A stretch of DNA of 64,000 nt from Halomonas sp. UBA3074 (GTDB lineage: Bacteria > Pseudomonadota > Gammaproteobacteria > Pseudomonadales > Halomonadaceae): assembly GCF_002366715.1 (NCBI RefSeq), contig NZ_DFBS01000022.1:135620-199619 (forward strand), written 5' to 3'. The notes beneath the pieces were generated by a model. It searched no databases. It saw nothing but the letters and a program-made list of their open reading frames with translations, and was not told the DNA's origin. A program made the position numbers and the translations under genes. This document shows positions 33,540-41,377 of this stretch, piece after piece (the first letter of the stretch is position 1; every line of letters begins with the position of its first letter).

Positions 33540-34898
33540 TTACTGACTAAAGCGCTGGCAGGGAGCCCAGTACTTCATCAATAGATAGTAGGTAACACCG
33601 GCGGGGATCAGGCTGGCATACCACGAGATCTCCGAGAAAGAGAGCGCCGCCACAATGCCTACCGCCGTGGCGATGAAAGCGGCCAGGTTAATACCCTGGT
33701 AAGGCCCGTTGGCGTCATACAGTTTGTCGATATCCAGCGTGCGGCGGCGAATTACATAATAATCGACCACCAGAATGGCGAAGATAGGGCCTAAAAAGGC
33801 GGAGTAAGTTTGCACAAACAGCTGGAGGCCTGCCGCAGAACCCGGTTGCACCAACTTCCATGGGAAGGTGGCGAAGGCCAGCAGCCCGACGATCACCGTG
33901 GCGACCGAGAACTTGATCTTAAAGACGTCCATCAGCACGTAGGTGGGCGGTACCACGTTGTTGAGGACGTTGGTGGTGACCTGGGCGAAGGCGATGAACA
34001 GCAGGGTGGTCATTAACAGCGGGGTGTTGTCGACGGCGTTGGCAAACACCTGGATGGGGTCGGCGGTGCCAGTCGCTTGCGAGACCATATAGCCGATCAG
34101 ACCCATAAACAGCGTGCAGGGTAGAATCGACATGGCGTAGATGGTGGTCAGCAGGCTCTGGGCGGTGCCCTTTTTGTGCTCGCGGGAGTAGTCGCTGACG
34201 TTGAGCATCATGGTGCTGTAGATGCCCAGGAACAGCATGGTCGCGCCCCAGAACGGCATGCCCCAGGAGCCTTCCATGGTCAGCAGGCTGGCGGAAAGCT
34301 CATCGCCATAGCGCTGCACCGTGGCGTAAAACATATACACCAGTGAGGCGAGGATAAAGGCGCTGCCGATATTCTCTAACCACTTGATGCCCTGGAACCC
34401 CATTACCGAAAGGCCGATTTGCAGAAACTGGAAGGTAATAAAGTAGAAGATAAGGTTGTCAAAACCGAACAGGGTGGCCGAGACCATATTGAGCGCCCCG
34501 GCACCAATCCAGCTTTGAAAGCCGTACCACACTACCGCAGGTACCGCGCGCACCAGGCCCGGTAAGCGCGTGCCCGTAAAACCAAAGGCGCTGCGCGCCT
34601 GCACCATAAAAGGAATGCCGTACTTGTAGCCTGCGGCCCCGTTAATGGCGAGTGCTATACCGATCACGAAGCAGCCGATGGCAATGGCCAGCGTAGCTTG
34701 TAAGAGATTTAAGGTGCCGACTACGCTGGAGCCCATGGCAAAGGTGCCGATGGAGACGCAGCCGCCGAACCAAGCCAGGAAGTAGGAGCCTCGCCCCATA
34801 ATCCGGGTCTGTTGCGGGGCCAGGCTTTCTGCCCCAAGTGCTTTTGATCCAGCATCGGATCGTTCTTCTGACGCAAGAGCCGAGGGTGAAGCGCTCAT
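33540..34898 (-). CDS. NCS1-family permease, second copy
   Basis: This 452-residue NCS1 carrier is clearly divergent from the one at 32032. It has a cytoplasmic N-terminus of about 30 residues, KYGIPFMVQARSAFGFTGTRLPGLVRAVPAVVWYGFQSW near residue 92 and VVDYYVIRRRTLDIDKLYD near 387. The family's substrate-contacting Trp/Gln region (WYGFQSW) is conserved. It is upstream of and probably co-transcribed with the 32032 gene, in the ureide region. Two different NCS1 carriers suggest uptake of two substrates, for example allantoin and a pyrimidine or hydantoin. Confidence 0.88.
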   Translation of the reverse strand: MSASPSALASEERSDAGSKALGAESLAPQQTRIMGRGSYFLAWFGGCVSIGTFAMGSSVVGTLNLLQATLAIAIGCFVIGIALAINGAAGYKYGIPFMVQARSAFGFTGTRLPGLVRAVPAVVWYGFQSWIGAGALNMVSATLFGFDNLIFYFITFQFLQIGLSVMGFQGIKWLENIGSAFILASLVYMFYATVQRYGDELSASLLTMEGSWGMPFWGATMLFLGIYSTMMLNVSDYSREHKKGTAQSLLTTIYAMSILPCTLFMGLIGYMVSQATGTADPIQVFANAVDNTPLLMTTLLFIAFAQVTTNVLNNVVPPTYVLMDVFKIKFSVATVIVGLLAFATFPWKLVQPGSAAGLQLFVQTYSAFLGPIFAILVVDYYVIRRRTLDIDKLYDANGPYQGINLAAFIATAVGIVAALSFSEISWYASLIPAGVTYYLLMKYWAPCQRFSQ

Positions 34899-34934
34899 GA
34901 TGTCGTCCTCGCAAGATTATCGGTTTTATTGGCA

Positions 34935-34959
34935 GCTCGGGTACGTTGGTTACCCGAGC
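34935..34959. promoter_or_regulatory. perfect inverted repeat upstream of the NCS1 permeases
   Basis: GCTCGGGTA (34935-34943) and TACCCGAGC (34951-34959) form a 9-base-pair inverted repeat with a 7-base spacer, 36 bases before the permease start. It has no T-run on the minus strand, so it is more likely an operator or mRNA hairpin than a terminator. The DNA from 34995 to 35070 is strongly AT-rich and may hold the permease promoter. Confidence 0.45.
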
Positions 34960-35071
34960 AACGCTTGCGGCGTGGCGTGCTAATGGACGTACTGGTTTTT
35001 AAAATATAGTTTTCAAATTCTTAAGCTATTGTTATTAAAATGTTATTCAGTTGTTATTGTATTTTTAGCTG

Positions 35072-35827
35072 TTATGACCTGCGCGGTAATTCAAAATCAG
35101 AAAGCTCGGAAAACTTACCGGTGAAGGCTTTGGGGCGTGGGTAGGCAAGGTCGCCATGTTTACTGGTATACAGCCCTAAACTGACCAGTGACTCGGCCAG
35201 TTTCAGCGCGGCTGTAACGCCTTCGACGACCGGCAGGCCCACTTCGCGGCTAATTTGCTGGGTCAAGTTGGCCATGCCGCCGCAGCCTAAAACGATAGCG
35301 CCAATGCCATCTTCATCCCGCGCACGGCAGCACTCTTCAACAATGCGCGTAAACGCCGCGTCAGGGTGATGCTCCAGATCCAGCACCGGGATTTCAGCAG
35401 CACGGATACGACGGCAGTGGTGGCTAAAGCCGTACTGCTGAAGCAGGTGCTCGGCGATAATGCCGGTGCGGCCCAAGGTTGTGACGATAGAAAAGCGCGT
35501 GCTGACCAGCGTAGCAAGATGAAAAGCCGCTTCAGCGATGCCAATGACCGGCGCGCGGGTCAGTTCTCGTGCGGCAAGCAAGCCGGGATCGCCAAAGCAG
35601 GCCACCACATAAGCATCGATACCGCCTTCGTGCTCGCCCTTTAGCACTTCCTCGGCCACGCCCACCGCACTGACCACTTCGTCGAAATGGCTCTCGATAG
35701 AAACCGGGCCAGCATCCGGCTGTGAAGCGCTCACCGTGGTGCCAGCGCCTGCATGCTGCTGCGCTGCCTGGTGAATAGCAGCGGTCATCGAGGCCGTGGT
35801 GTTAGGGTTAATAATTCGTATATGCAC
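35072..35827 (-). CDS. hpxA: Allantoin/hydantoin racemase
   Basis: The 251-residue member of the Asp/Glu/hydantoin racemase family starts (GTG)HIRIINPNTTASM, the family N-terminus. Two catalytic-type cysteines occur in VVACFGDPGLLAAREL and IVLGCGGMANLTQQ. It would interconvert R- and S-allantoin, so that both can be used by the downstream allantoinase. An ATG at 35918-35920 would add 31 unlikely residues running through the TGTATACA site; the GTG at 35825-35827 is preferred. Divergent from puuE. Confidence 0.87.
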   Translation of the reverse strand: MHIRIINPNTTASMTAAIHQAAQQHAGAGTTVSASQPDAGPVSIESHFDEVVSAVGVAEEVLKGEHEGGIDAYVVACFGDPGLLAARELTRAPVIGIAEAAFHLATLVSTRFSIVTTLGRTGIIAEHLLQQYGFSHHCRRIRAAEIPVLDLEHHPDAAFTRIVEECCRARDEDGIGAIVLGCGGMANLTQQISREVGLPVVEGVTAALKLAESLVSLGLYTSKHGDLAYPRPKAFTGKFSELSDFELPRRS

Positions 35828-35862
35828 GTTAAATAATCCGCATGTAAACAATATAACTTTTC

Positions 35863-35872
35863 TTGTATACAA
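35863..35872. promoter_or_regulatory. TTGTATACAA palindrome upstream of the allantoin racemase
   Basis: A perfect 10-base palindrome lies 36 bases before the racemase start. The same 10-mer occurs at 36056-36065 and 43050-43059, and its 8-base core at 23138 and 23795. Confidence 0.72.
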
Positions 35873-36055
35873 AAATAGGGCGGTTTCTAGCCAGACGCAA
35901 GGGTCTAGCCGCGAATACACGACGAAAGTGATAGCCTAAAAGTTTGACCAATTGTTCAGGATTCAAGGGCTTAACGCGTATTGCGATAAGAAAGGCTTTT
36001 GGTGTCAGAGGATTAGCGCTAAGCCGCGTTGCGGTACGCTAGTAATGTCGCTATT

Positions 36056-36065
36056 TTGTATACAA
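36056..36065. promoter_or_regulatory. TTGTATACAA palindrome upstream of puuE
   Basis: This perfect 10-base palindrome sits 84 bases before puuE, within the same divergent gap as the site at 35863. Two sites 193 bases apart would allow separate control of hpxA and puuE, or looping. Confidence 0.72.
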
Positions 36066-36148
36066 ATAATTTGTTGCCGCATGGGTGCTGCGCTCACTGC
36101 AGTAGAGCTAGCCCTTGCTGGCCAGAAATATGACCGAAGGAGATAACG

Positions 36149-37084
36149 ATGTCGTCCTCATCCAAGGTGCATTACCCACGCGATTTGATCGGTTACGGAC
36201 GCAATCCGCCTCACGCCAATTGGCCCAATAAAGCCAAAATTGCCGTTCAGTTCGTGCTTAATTACGAAGAGGGCGGCGAAAATAGCGTGCTGCACGGCGA
36301 TGCAGGCTCCGAGCAGTTTCTCTCTGAGATTATCGGTGCGCCGGCCTATCCAGACCGCCATTTGAGCATGGAGTCGATCTACGAATATGGCTCCCGCGCC
36401 GGGGTGTGGCGCATTTTGCGCGAGTTTGAAAAACGCGATCTACAGCTCACGGTGTTTGGCGTGGCCATGGCGCTGGAGCGCAATCCAGAGGTGGCTATGG
36501 CCTTTAAAGAGCTAGGCCATGAGATTGCCTGCCACGGCTATCGCTGGATTCACTATCAGGAAGTGCCCGAGCACGTTGAGCGGGAGCATCTGCAGCAGGC
36601 CATGGAGATTTTTCAGCGCCTTTACGGCGAGAAGCCCCAAGGCTGGTATACCGGCCGCGATAGCCCCAATACCCGGCGGCTGGTGCTAGACGAAGGCGGT
36701 TTCCTTTACGATAGCGACTATTACGGCGACGACTTGCCTTTTTGGACGCAGGTGACCGATAGTCAGGGCAGTGACCACAACCACCTGATTGTGCCCTACA
36801 CGCTGGACAGCAACGATATGCGCTTCGCCGCGCCGCAAGGTTTTAACACCGCGGATCACTTCTTTACCTACCTGCGCGATGCCTTCGATGTGCTTTACGC
36901 AGAAGGGGAGGAGGCGCCCAAAATGCTCTCAATAGGTATGCACTGTCGCTTGCTGGGGCGCCCGGGACGTTTTCGCGCGCTGCAGCGCTTTTTGGATTAT
37001 ATCGAAACCCACGACCGTGTTTGGGTAGCTCGGCGGGTCGATATCGCCCGTCACTGGGCGGAACATCACCCTGCCACTCGTTAA
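36149..37084 (+). CDS. puuE: Allantoinase PuuE (polysaccharide-deacetylase fold)
   Basis: The 311-residue, cofactor-independent allantoinase of the CE4-like fold opens with YPRDLIGYGRNPPHANWPNKAKIAVQFVLNYEEGGE, the family hallmark. It also has the HEIACHGYRWIHYQ and GWYTGRDSPNTRRLV segments. It opens S-allantoin to allantoate. A GGAG lies before the start. The next gene, an RpiR regulator, begins 22 bases downstream, suggesting an operon. It is unrelated to the zinc amidohydrolase AllB. Confidence 0.94.
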   Translation: MSSSSKVHYPRDLIGYGRNPPHANWPNKAKIAVQFVLNYEEGGENSVLHGDAGSEQFLSEIIGAPAYPDRHLSMESIYEYGSRAGVWRILREFEKRDLQLTVFGVAMALERNPEVAMAFKELGHEIACHGYRWIHYQEVPEHVEREHLQQAMEIFQRLYGEKPQGWYTGRDSPNTRRLVLDEGGFLYDSDYYGDDLPFWTQVTDSQGSDHNHLIVPYTLDSNDMRFAAPQGFNTADHFFTYLRDAFDVLYAEGEEAPKMLSIGMHCRLLGRPGRFRALQRFLDYIETHDRVWVARRVDIARHWAEHHPATR

Positions 37085-37106
37085 TAAAGCAGCTTAATAG
37101 GATGCC

Positions 37107-37982
37107 ATGACGCCGCATATCGGACAGCGGATTACCGCCCAGTTTGACGCGCTAACTGCCCAGGAGCAGCGGGTGGCGAGCTTTATTCTCGATCACTTTG
37201 ATGACCTAGCGGTATACAGCGCCGCCGATTTGGCGCGCTTGACTGGTGTCTCTAAATCGACGGTCAGCCGCCTGTTCAAGCGGCTGGGTTTTGAGAGCTA
37301 CCGCACGGTCAAAGATCACGCCCGCCAGTTGCGTAACCTTGGTGTGCCCTTGGTGATCGACGCCAATGCCATGCAGGAAGAGGCCGGTGCACCGTTTCAG
37401 CGCCATTTGCAGCGCGAGCAGGATAATCTGCAGCGCTGCTTAAACGGCATCGCGGCGGATCAGTTTGCTGCGCTGGTTGAAAATTTGGATAGCGCGCGTC
37501 ATGTGGTCGTGATCGGCTTTCGTAACAGCTACCCGCTAGCGCTGCATTTCCGCCAGCAGTTGATTCAGGCGCGCACCCAGGTTCGGGTGGTGCCTCACCC
37601 AAATCAGTCGTTAGCGGAAGAGATTGTCGATCTCACCGAGCAGGACGTGGTGATGCTGTTTGGCTTTCGCCGCCGCCCGGCAGCGTTTGCCGCGCTAGTC
37701 GATGCACTTGAGCGCTCACCCGCCAAGGTGGCTTTACTGGCTGACCCCACCGCGGTCAACGTTGCCTCACAAGTCACGTGGTTTTTTGAAACGCCGCTGG
37801 AAAGCCTTTCGGCGTTTGATAGTTACGCCGCCGCCAATAGCCTGATCTGCCTGATTGCCAACGGTGTGCTGCATCGGCGATTGGCTTCTGGCCGCGAGCG
37901 AATCAGTGCGATCAGCGATGTTTACGCCGAGCTTAGCGAGCTGGAAGCGCCGACCATGAGCGTAGATTGGGGCGCCCAGTAG
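37107..37982 (+). CDS. MurR/RpiR-family transcriptional regulator
   Basis: The 291-residue regulator has an N-terminal HTH_6 domain (LTAQEQRVASFILDHFDDLAVYSAADLARLTGVSKSTVSRLFKRLGFESYRTVK, about residues 13-66) and a C-terminal SIS domain near residues 120-260. SIS domains usually sense phospho-sugars, but ureide-linked RpiR regulators are also known. Repeated TGAAACGAAAGTTTCT palindromes upstream of the ABC transporter (38172) and the YfcC-type carrier (42928) are the best candidate targets. Confidence 0.9.
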   Translation: MTPHIGQRITAQFDALTAQEQRVASFILDHFDDLAVYSAADLARLTGVSKSTVSRLFKRLGFESYRTVKDHARQLRNLGVPLVIDANAMQEEAGAPFQRHLQREQDNLQRCLNGIAADQFAALVENLDSARHVVVIGFRNSYPLALHFRQQLIQARTQVRVVPHPNQSLAEEIVDLTEQDVVMLFGFRRRPAAFAALVDALERSPAKVALLADPTAVNVASQVTWFFETPLESLSAFDSYAAANSLICLIANGVLHRRLASGRERISAISDVYAELSELEAPTMSVDWGAQ

Positions 37983-38320
37983 CTGGAGTCTCTTCATGGT
38001 GCACCTCAGCGTATTGGCCGCTGAAAGTTGCACCATCTCGTTGCATCGCTCTCCTTTTATTCCCCCTTCTCAATGCGTCAGTTACCGTATTTTGGTTCTG
38101 GGCGCTCTCTAAGCTGCTGTTCTGAAAAACGTATGCCACTTCTGGTATCGCTGTTGCTATTAGCTGGTCAAGTGAAACGAAAGTTTCTTTGTTAGAAGTC
38201 GTGCAACAAAGCTTTCATTCGCTTTGCTTCCGTCGCCAAGACCACCACTGCTAATTATTCAGCGATGCGTCTCTAGCAAAACCCAGATTTTGCAGAGCAT
38301 GCACCTGCCAGGAGAGCTTT
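37983..38320 (+). promoter_or_regulatory. leader region of the ABC transporter operon
   Basis: This 338-base non-coding gap between the RpiR gene and the ABC binding-protein gene contains the palindrome at 38172-38187 and a nearby imperfect AACAAAGCTTTCATTC stretch. The ribosome-binding site is AGGAGAG just before 38321. No further gene is supported. Confidence 0.5.
38172..38187. promoter_or_regulatory. TGAAACGAAAGTTTCT operator, copy 1
   Basis: GAAAC and GTTTC form an inverted repeat around GAAA. The 16 bases recur exactly at 42928-42943, in front of the YfcC-type carrier. An exact 16-base repeat of a palindrome in two promoter regions points to a common regulator, probably the adjacent RpiR-family protein. 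Confidence 0.75.
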
Positions 38321-39175
38321 ATGAAATCGTTATCCCACCGCTTTAATCACTCTTTTTCGCGCCGCTTTAAGCGCTTGCAATCCGGCGTTCTAGCTACAGG
38401 GTTGAGTGCCGCTGTTGCTCTCGGTGCTATTACCACTAGTCCAAACGCTCAGGCGGATGCGCTAGAAGATATCGAATCACGCGGCACGCTCCGCGTAGCG
38501 GTGCCGCAAGATTTCCCACCGTTTGGCTCGGTAGGTACCGATATGCAGCCCCAGGGTTACGATATTGATATGGCCCAATATCTCGCTGACGAAATGGGCG
38601 TGGAGCTAGAGCTGATTGCGGTCACGAGTGCCAATCGTATTCCCTATTTGCAGACCGGCCAGGCGGATCTGGTAATCTCCAGCCTGGGGAAAAATCCTGA
38701 GCGTGAAGCGGCGATCGACTTCTCTGAGGCCTACGCGCCGTTCTTCCTGGGCGTGTTCAGCGCTGATGAAGATGAAAGCGTGGAAGGTCCGGAAGGCCTA
38801 GCCGATAAAACGATTGGTGTTACACGCGGAGCGGTGGAAGATATGGAGCTTTCGGAAATTGCGCCGGATTCCACCACCGTGCAGCGCTTTGAAGACAACG
38901 CCACCACCATTTCCGCGTTTCTCTCCGGCCAGGTCGATTACGTCGCTACCGGTAATGTGGTCGCCGCTGAAATCGCTGAGCGTAATAGCGAGCGAGCGCC
39001 TTCGCTGGTGTATCAGCTTAAAGATTCGCCTTGCTACGTGGGCATGAATAAAAACGAGCCTGCGCTAATGGAAGAAGTGAACCGCCTGATCGCACAAGGC
39101 TTGGAAGACGGCACGTTGAATGAGCTGTCCCAGCGTTGGTTCAGTGCTGATCTACCTGAAAACTTCGGTAGCTGA
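38321..39175 (+). CDS. Polar amino-acid-type ABC transporter substrate-binding protein
   Basis: The 284-residue family 3 periplasmic binding protein has a long basic N-region and signal peptide of about 45 residues (cleaved near AQA/DA). The mature part begins LEDIESRGTLRVAVPQDFPPFGS, with GYDIDMAQYLADEMGVELELIAV and NPEREAAIDFSEAYAPFF typical of the family. It is the first gene of an operon with two permeases and an ATPase. Operon and regulator context suggests a ureide or related nitrogen compound rather than a common amino acid, but this is inference. Confidence 0.9.
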   Translation: MKSLSHRFNHSFSRRFKRLQSGVLATGLSAAVALGAITTSPNAQADALEDIESRGTLRVAVPQDFPPFGSVGTDMQPQGYDIDMAQYLADEMGVELELIAVTSANRIPYLQTGQADLVISSLGKNPEREAAIDFSEAYAPFFLGVFSADEDESVEGPEGLADKTIGVTRGAVEDMELSEIAPDSTTVQRFEDNATTISAFLSGQVDYVATGNVVAAEIAERNSERAPSLVYQLKDSPCYVGMNKNEPALMEEVNRLIAQGLEDGTLNELSQRWFSADLPENFGS

Positions 39176-39183
39176 GGCTTAGC

Positions 39184-39861
39184 ATGGGGCCAACACTCGA
39201 CTTTCTCACCCTGTTGCCCTACGTCAGTGAGCTCCTTAAAGGGCTTACCACCACGGTCATTTTGACCGTGGTGACGACCTTGACAGGGTTGTCACTGGCA
39301 GTGGCGGTAGCCTATTTGCGCGTCAACGCGCAGCCATGGGTACGCTGGGGGCTAGGCGGCTATGTCGAAGTCACCCGCAACACGCCCTTTATTGTGCAAC
39401 TGTTCTTTATCTTCTTCGGGCTACCGGGGCTCGGCATTAAAATTGATGCCATTACCGCGGCGTTTATTGCCATGACGCTCAATTTGGCCGCTTACAGCGC
39501 GGAAATTTTACGCGCCGGCATCAGCGCGACGGCGAAAGGTCAGTTGGAAGCCGGGCGCGCGCTGGGGATGACTACCCTGCAGAGTTACCGCCATATTGTG
39601 CTGGTACCCGCGTTTGCCAGGGTTTATCCCGCGCTGATCAGTCAGTCGATCATTGTGATGCTGGGGTCGGCGGTGGTGTCGCAGATTTCGGTATTCGATT
39701 TGACCTACGCCGCTAACTTTATTCAGTCGCGTAACTTTCGCAGCTTTGAAGTCTACCTGCTGATCACGCTGGTCTATTTGCTCCTCGCCTTTGGTTTGCG
39801 GCGCAGCTTTATGCTGGTGGGCAAGCGGGTATTAGCTTATCAGCAAGGAGAACAACGATGA
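39184..39861 (+). CDS. Amino-acid-type ABC transporter permease (HisM/GlnP family)
   Basis: The 225-residue protein has five to six hydrophobic segments. The family N-terminal LLKGLTTTVILTVVTTL is near residue 18, VTRNTPFIVQLFFIFFGLPGLG near 64 and the EAA loop (SYRHIVLVPAFARVYPALISQ) near 135. It starts 8 bases after the binding protein stop and overlaps the next permease by 4 bases. The two permeases probably form a heterodimer. Confidence 0.92.
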   Translation: MGPTLDFLTLLPYVSELLKGLTTTVILTVVTTLTGLSLAVAVAYLRVNAQPWVRWGLGGYVEVTRNTPFIVQLFFIFFGLPGLGIKIDAITAAFIAMTLNLAAYSAEILRAGISATAKGQLEAGRALGMTTLQSYRHIVLVPAFARVYPALISQSIIVMLGSAVVSQISVFDLTYAANFIQSRNFRSFEVYLLITLVYLLLAFGLRRSFMLVGKRVLAYQQGEQR

Positions 39862-40514
39862 TTGAGTTCACCTTCTGGGACATTTTGCGCAACCTGCTGC
39901 TGGCAACCCGTTGGACCATTCTCCTGTCGCTGATTGCCTTTGTCGGCGGTGCCACGGTGGGGCTGTTATTGACCTTTATGCGGCTCTCCAGCAATCGCTG
40001 GCTTCAGCGCTTAATGTCTCTTTATGTTGACCTGTTTCAAGGCACGCCGCTATTGATGCAGCTGTTTTTGATCTTCTTTGGCGCGGCCGCGTTAGGCCAG
40101 CCGATTTCAGCTTGGCTGGCAGCTTCCGTCGCACTGACCCTGTTCACCAGTGCTTTCTTATGTGACATCTGGCGCGGCTGTTTAGAGGCGGTGGCCAAAG
40201 GCCAGTGGCACGCGGCGCGGGTGCTGGGCATGAATTACTTCCAGACCATGCGCCATGTGATTTTGCCCCAGGCACTGCGGCTTTCGATTCCGCCCACGGT
40301 GGGTTTCTCGGTACAGGTCATCAAAGGCACGGCGCTGGCCTCAATCATTGGCTTTGTCGAGCTGACCAAGGCGGGCACCATGCTCAATAACGCCACCTTC
40401 GAACCCTTCACCATTTTTGCCCTTGTGGCCCTGCTTTACTTCGCGCTGTGCTACCCACTTTCCTGCTACGCGCGCTATCTGGAGAAAAAGCTCTATGACG
40501 CTGGTCTACGTTGA
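39858..40514 (+). CDS. Amino-acid-type ABC transporter permease (HisQ/GlnP family)
   Basis: The 218-residue second permease overlaps the first by ATGA. It has DLFQGTPLLMQLFLIFFG near residue 56, the EAA loop (GMNYFQTMRHVILPQALRLSIPP) near 122 and a terminal basic tail. The AAGGAG before the ATG is strong. Its end overlaps the ATPase gene by 20 bases, so all four genes are translationally coupled. Confidence 0.92.
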   Translation: MIEFTFWDILRNLLLATRWTILLSLIAFVGGATVGLLLTFMRLSSNRWLQRLMSLYVDLFQGTPLLMQLFLIFFGAAALGQPISAWLAASVALTLFTSAFLCDIWRGCLEAVAKGQWHAARVLGMNYFQTMRHVILPQALRLSIPPTVGFSVQVIKGTALASIIGFVELTKAGTMLNNATFEPFTIFALVALLYFALCYPLSCYARYLEKKLYDAGLR

Positions 40515-41223
40515 TAACGTCCATAAAGCCTTTGGCGACCTGGAAGTGCTTAAAGGTATTAACCTTTCGGTGGCGCAAGGCGAAGTGGTGGCGATTATTG
40601 GCCGCAGTGGCTCGGGTAAAAGTACCCTGCTGCGCTGCCTGAATCAGTTGGAAAAACATGACAGCGGCGAGATCACCATTGCCGATAAGCAGCTCGATGC
40701 CGCGTCAATGTCGCCCAAAGAGCTGAGTGAAAACGTCGGCATGGTCTTCCAAAGCTTCAACCTGTTTCCCCATAAAACGGTGGGTGAAAACGTCTGTTTG
40801 GCACCGCTGGTAGTGCGCGGCGATGAAAAAGCTGAGGTGGAGAAAATTGCCCGTGAGGTGCTGGAGAAAGTCGGCCTCTCGGATAAGTACGATGCCTACC
40901 CGGCGCAGCTTTCCGGTGGGCAGCAGCAGCGGGTCGCTATCGCTAGGGCGCTGGCCATGCGGCCTAAAGTGATGCTGTGCGATGAGGTGACATCCGCTCT
41001 TGACCCAGAACTGGTCGGAGAAGTGCTGCGCGTACTAGAAGCGCTGGCGGCCGAGGGCATGACGCTGATTCTGGTTACCCACGAGATGAGCTTTGCCCGT
41101 GACGTGGCTGACCGGGTGGTGTTCATGCACCAGGGGCGCATCCACGAAGAGGGCGCCCCCAGCGAGCTGTTCAGCAACCCGCAAACGCCGGAGCTAAAGC
41201 AGTTTATCTCAGCGGTGCTCTAG
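40495..41223 (+). CDS. Amino-acid-type ABC transporter ATP-binding protein (GlnQ/HisP family)
   Basis: The 242-residue ATPase has Walker A GRSGSGKSTLLRCLN near residue 36, a Q-loop (VGMVFQSFNLFPHKTV), the signature LSGGQQQRVAIARALAMRP and Walker B VMLCDEVTSALDPELV, with the H-loop in LVTHEMSFA. ATG 40495 follows GGAG and begins with the usual strand TLVYVDNVHKAF. Its TAG stop is also the first three bases of the inverted-repeat element at 41221-41365. Confidence 0.94.
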   Translation: MTLVYVDNVHKAFGDLEVLKGINLSVAQGEVVAIIGRSGSGKSTLLRCLNQLEKHDSGEITIADKQLDAASMSPKELSENVGMVFQSFNLFPHKTVGENVCLAPLVVRGDEKAEVEKIAREVLEKVGLSDKYDAYPAQLSGGQQQRVAIARALAMRPKVMLCDEVTSALDPELVGEVLRVLEALAAEGMTLILVTHEMSFARDVADRVVFMHQGRIHEEGAPSELFSNPQTPELKQFISAVL

Positions 41224-41365
41224 GCTCTTTCTGAAAACTGGCTGCGCTCGACCATACTGCGTTAAAAATCGGCTCAAAATACTCATTTACACTATGTAAA
41301 CTCCGTCTTTTCGCCGATTTTTGCCTTGTCTGGCCTTCGCTCGCCGACTTTTCAGACAAAGCCTA
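41221..41365. repeat. 145-base inverted-repeat intergenic element (MITE/REP-like)
   Basis: The two ends are imperfect inverted repeats: TAGGCTCTTTCTGAAAACT at the left and, on the other strand, TAGGCTTTGTCTGAAAAGT at the right. The arms contain AAAAATCGGC in inverted form (near 41262 and 41310), so the whole can fold into a long hairpin. There is no coding capacity. It lies between convergent genes and may act as a terminator. Whether it is repeated in the genome cannot be seen from one copy. Confidence 0.65.
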
Positions 41366-41377
41366 GTCGATTCACTT

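Noticed and set aside
35952..36146. Small plus-strand frame between hpxA and puuE
   Set aside because: It overlaps the operator region, has no recognisable domain and no conserved-looking start signal.
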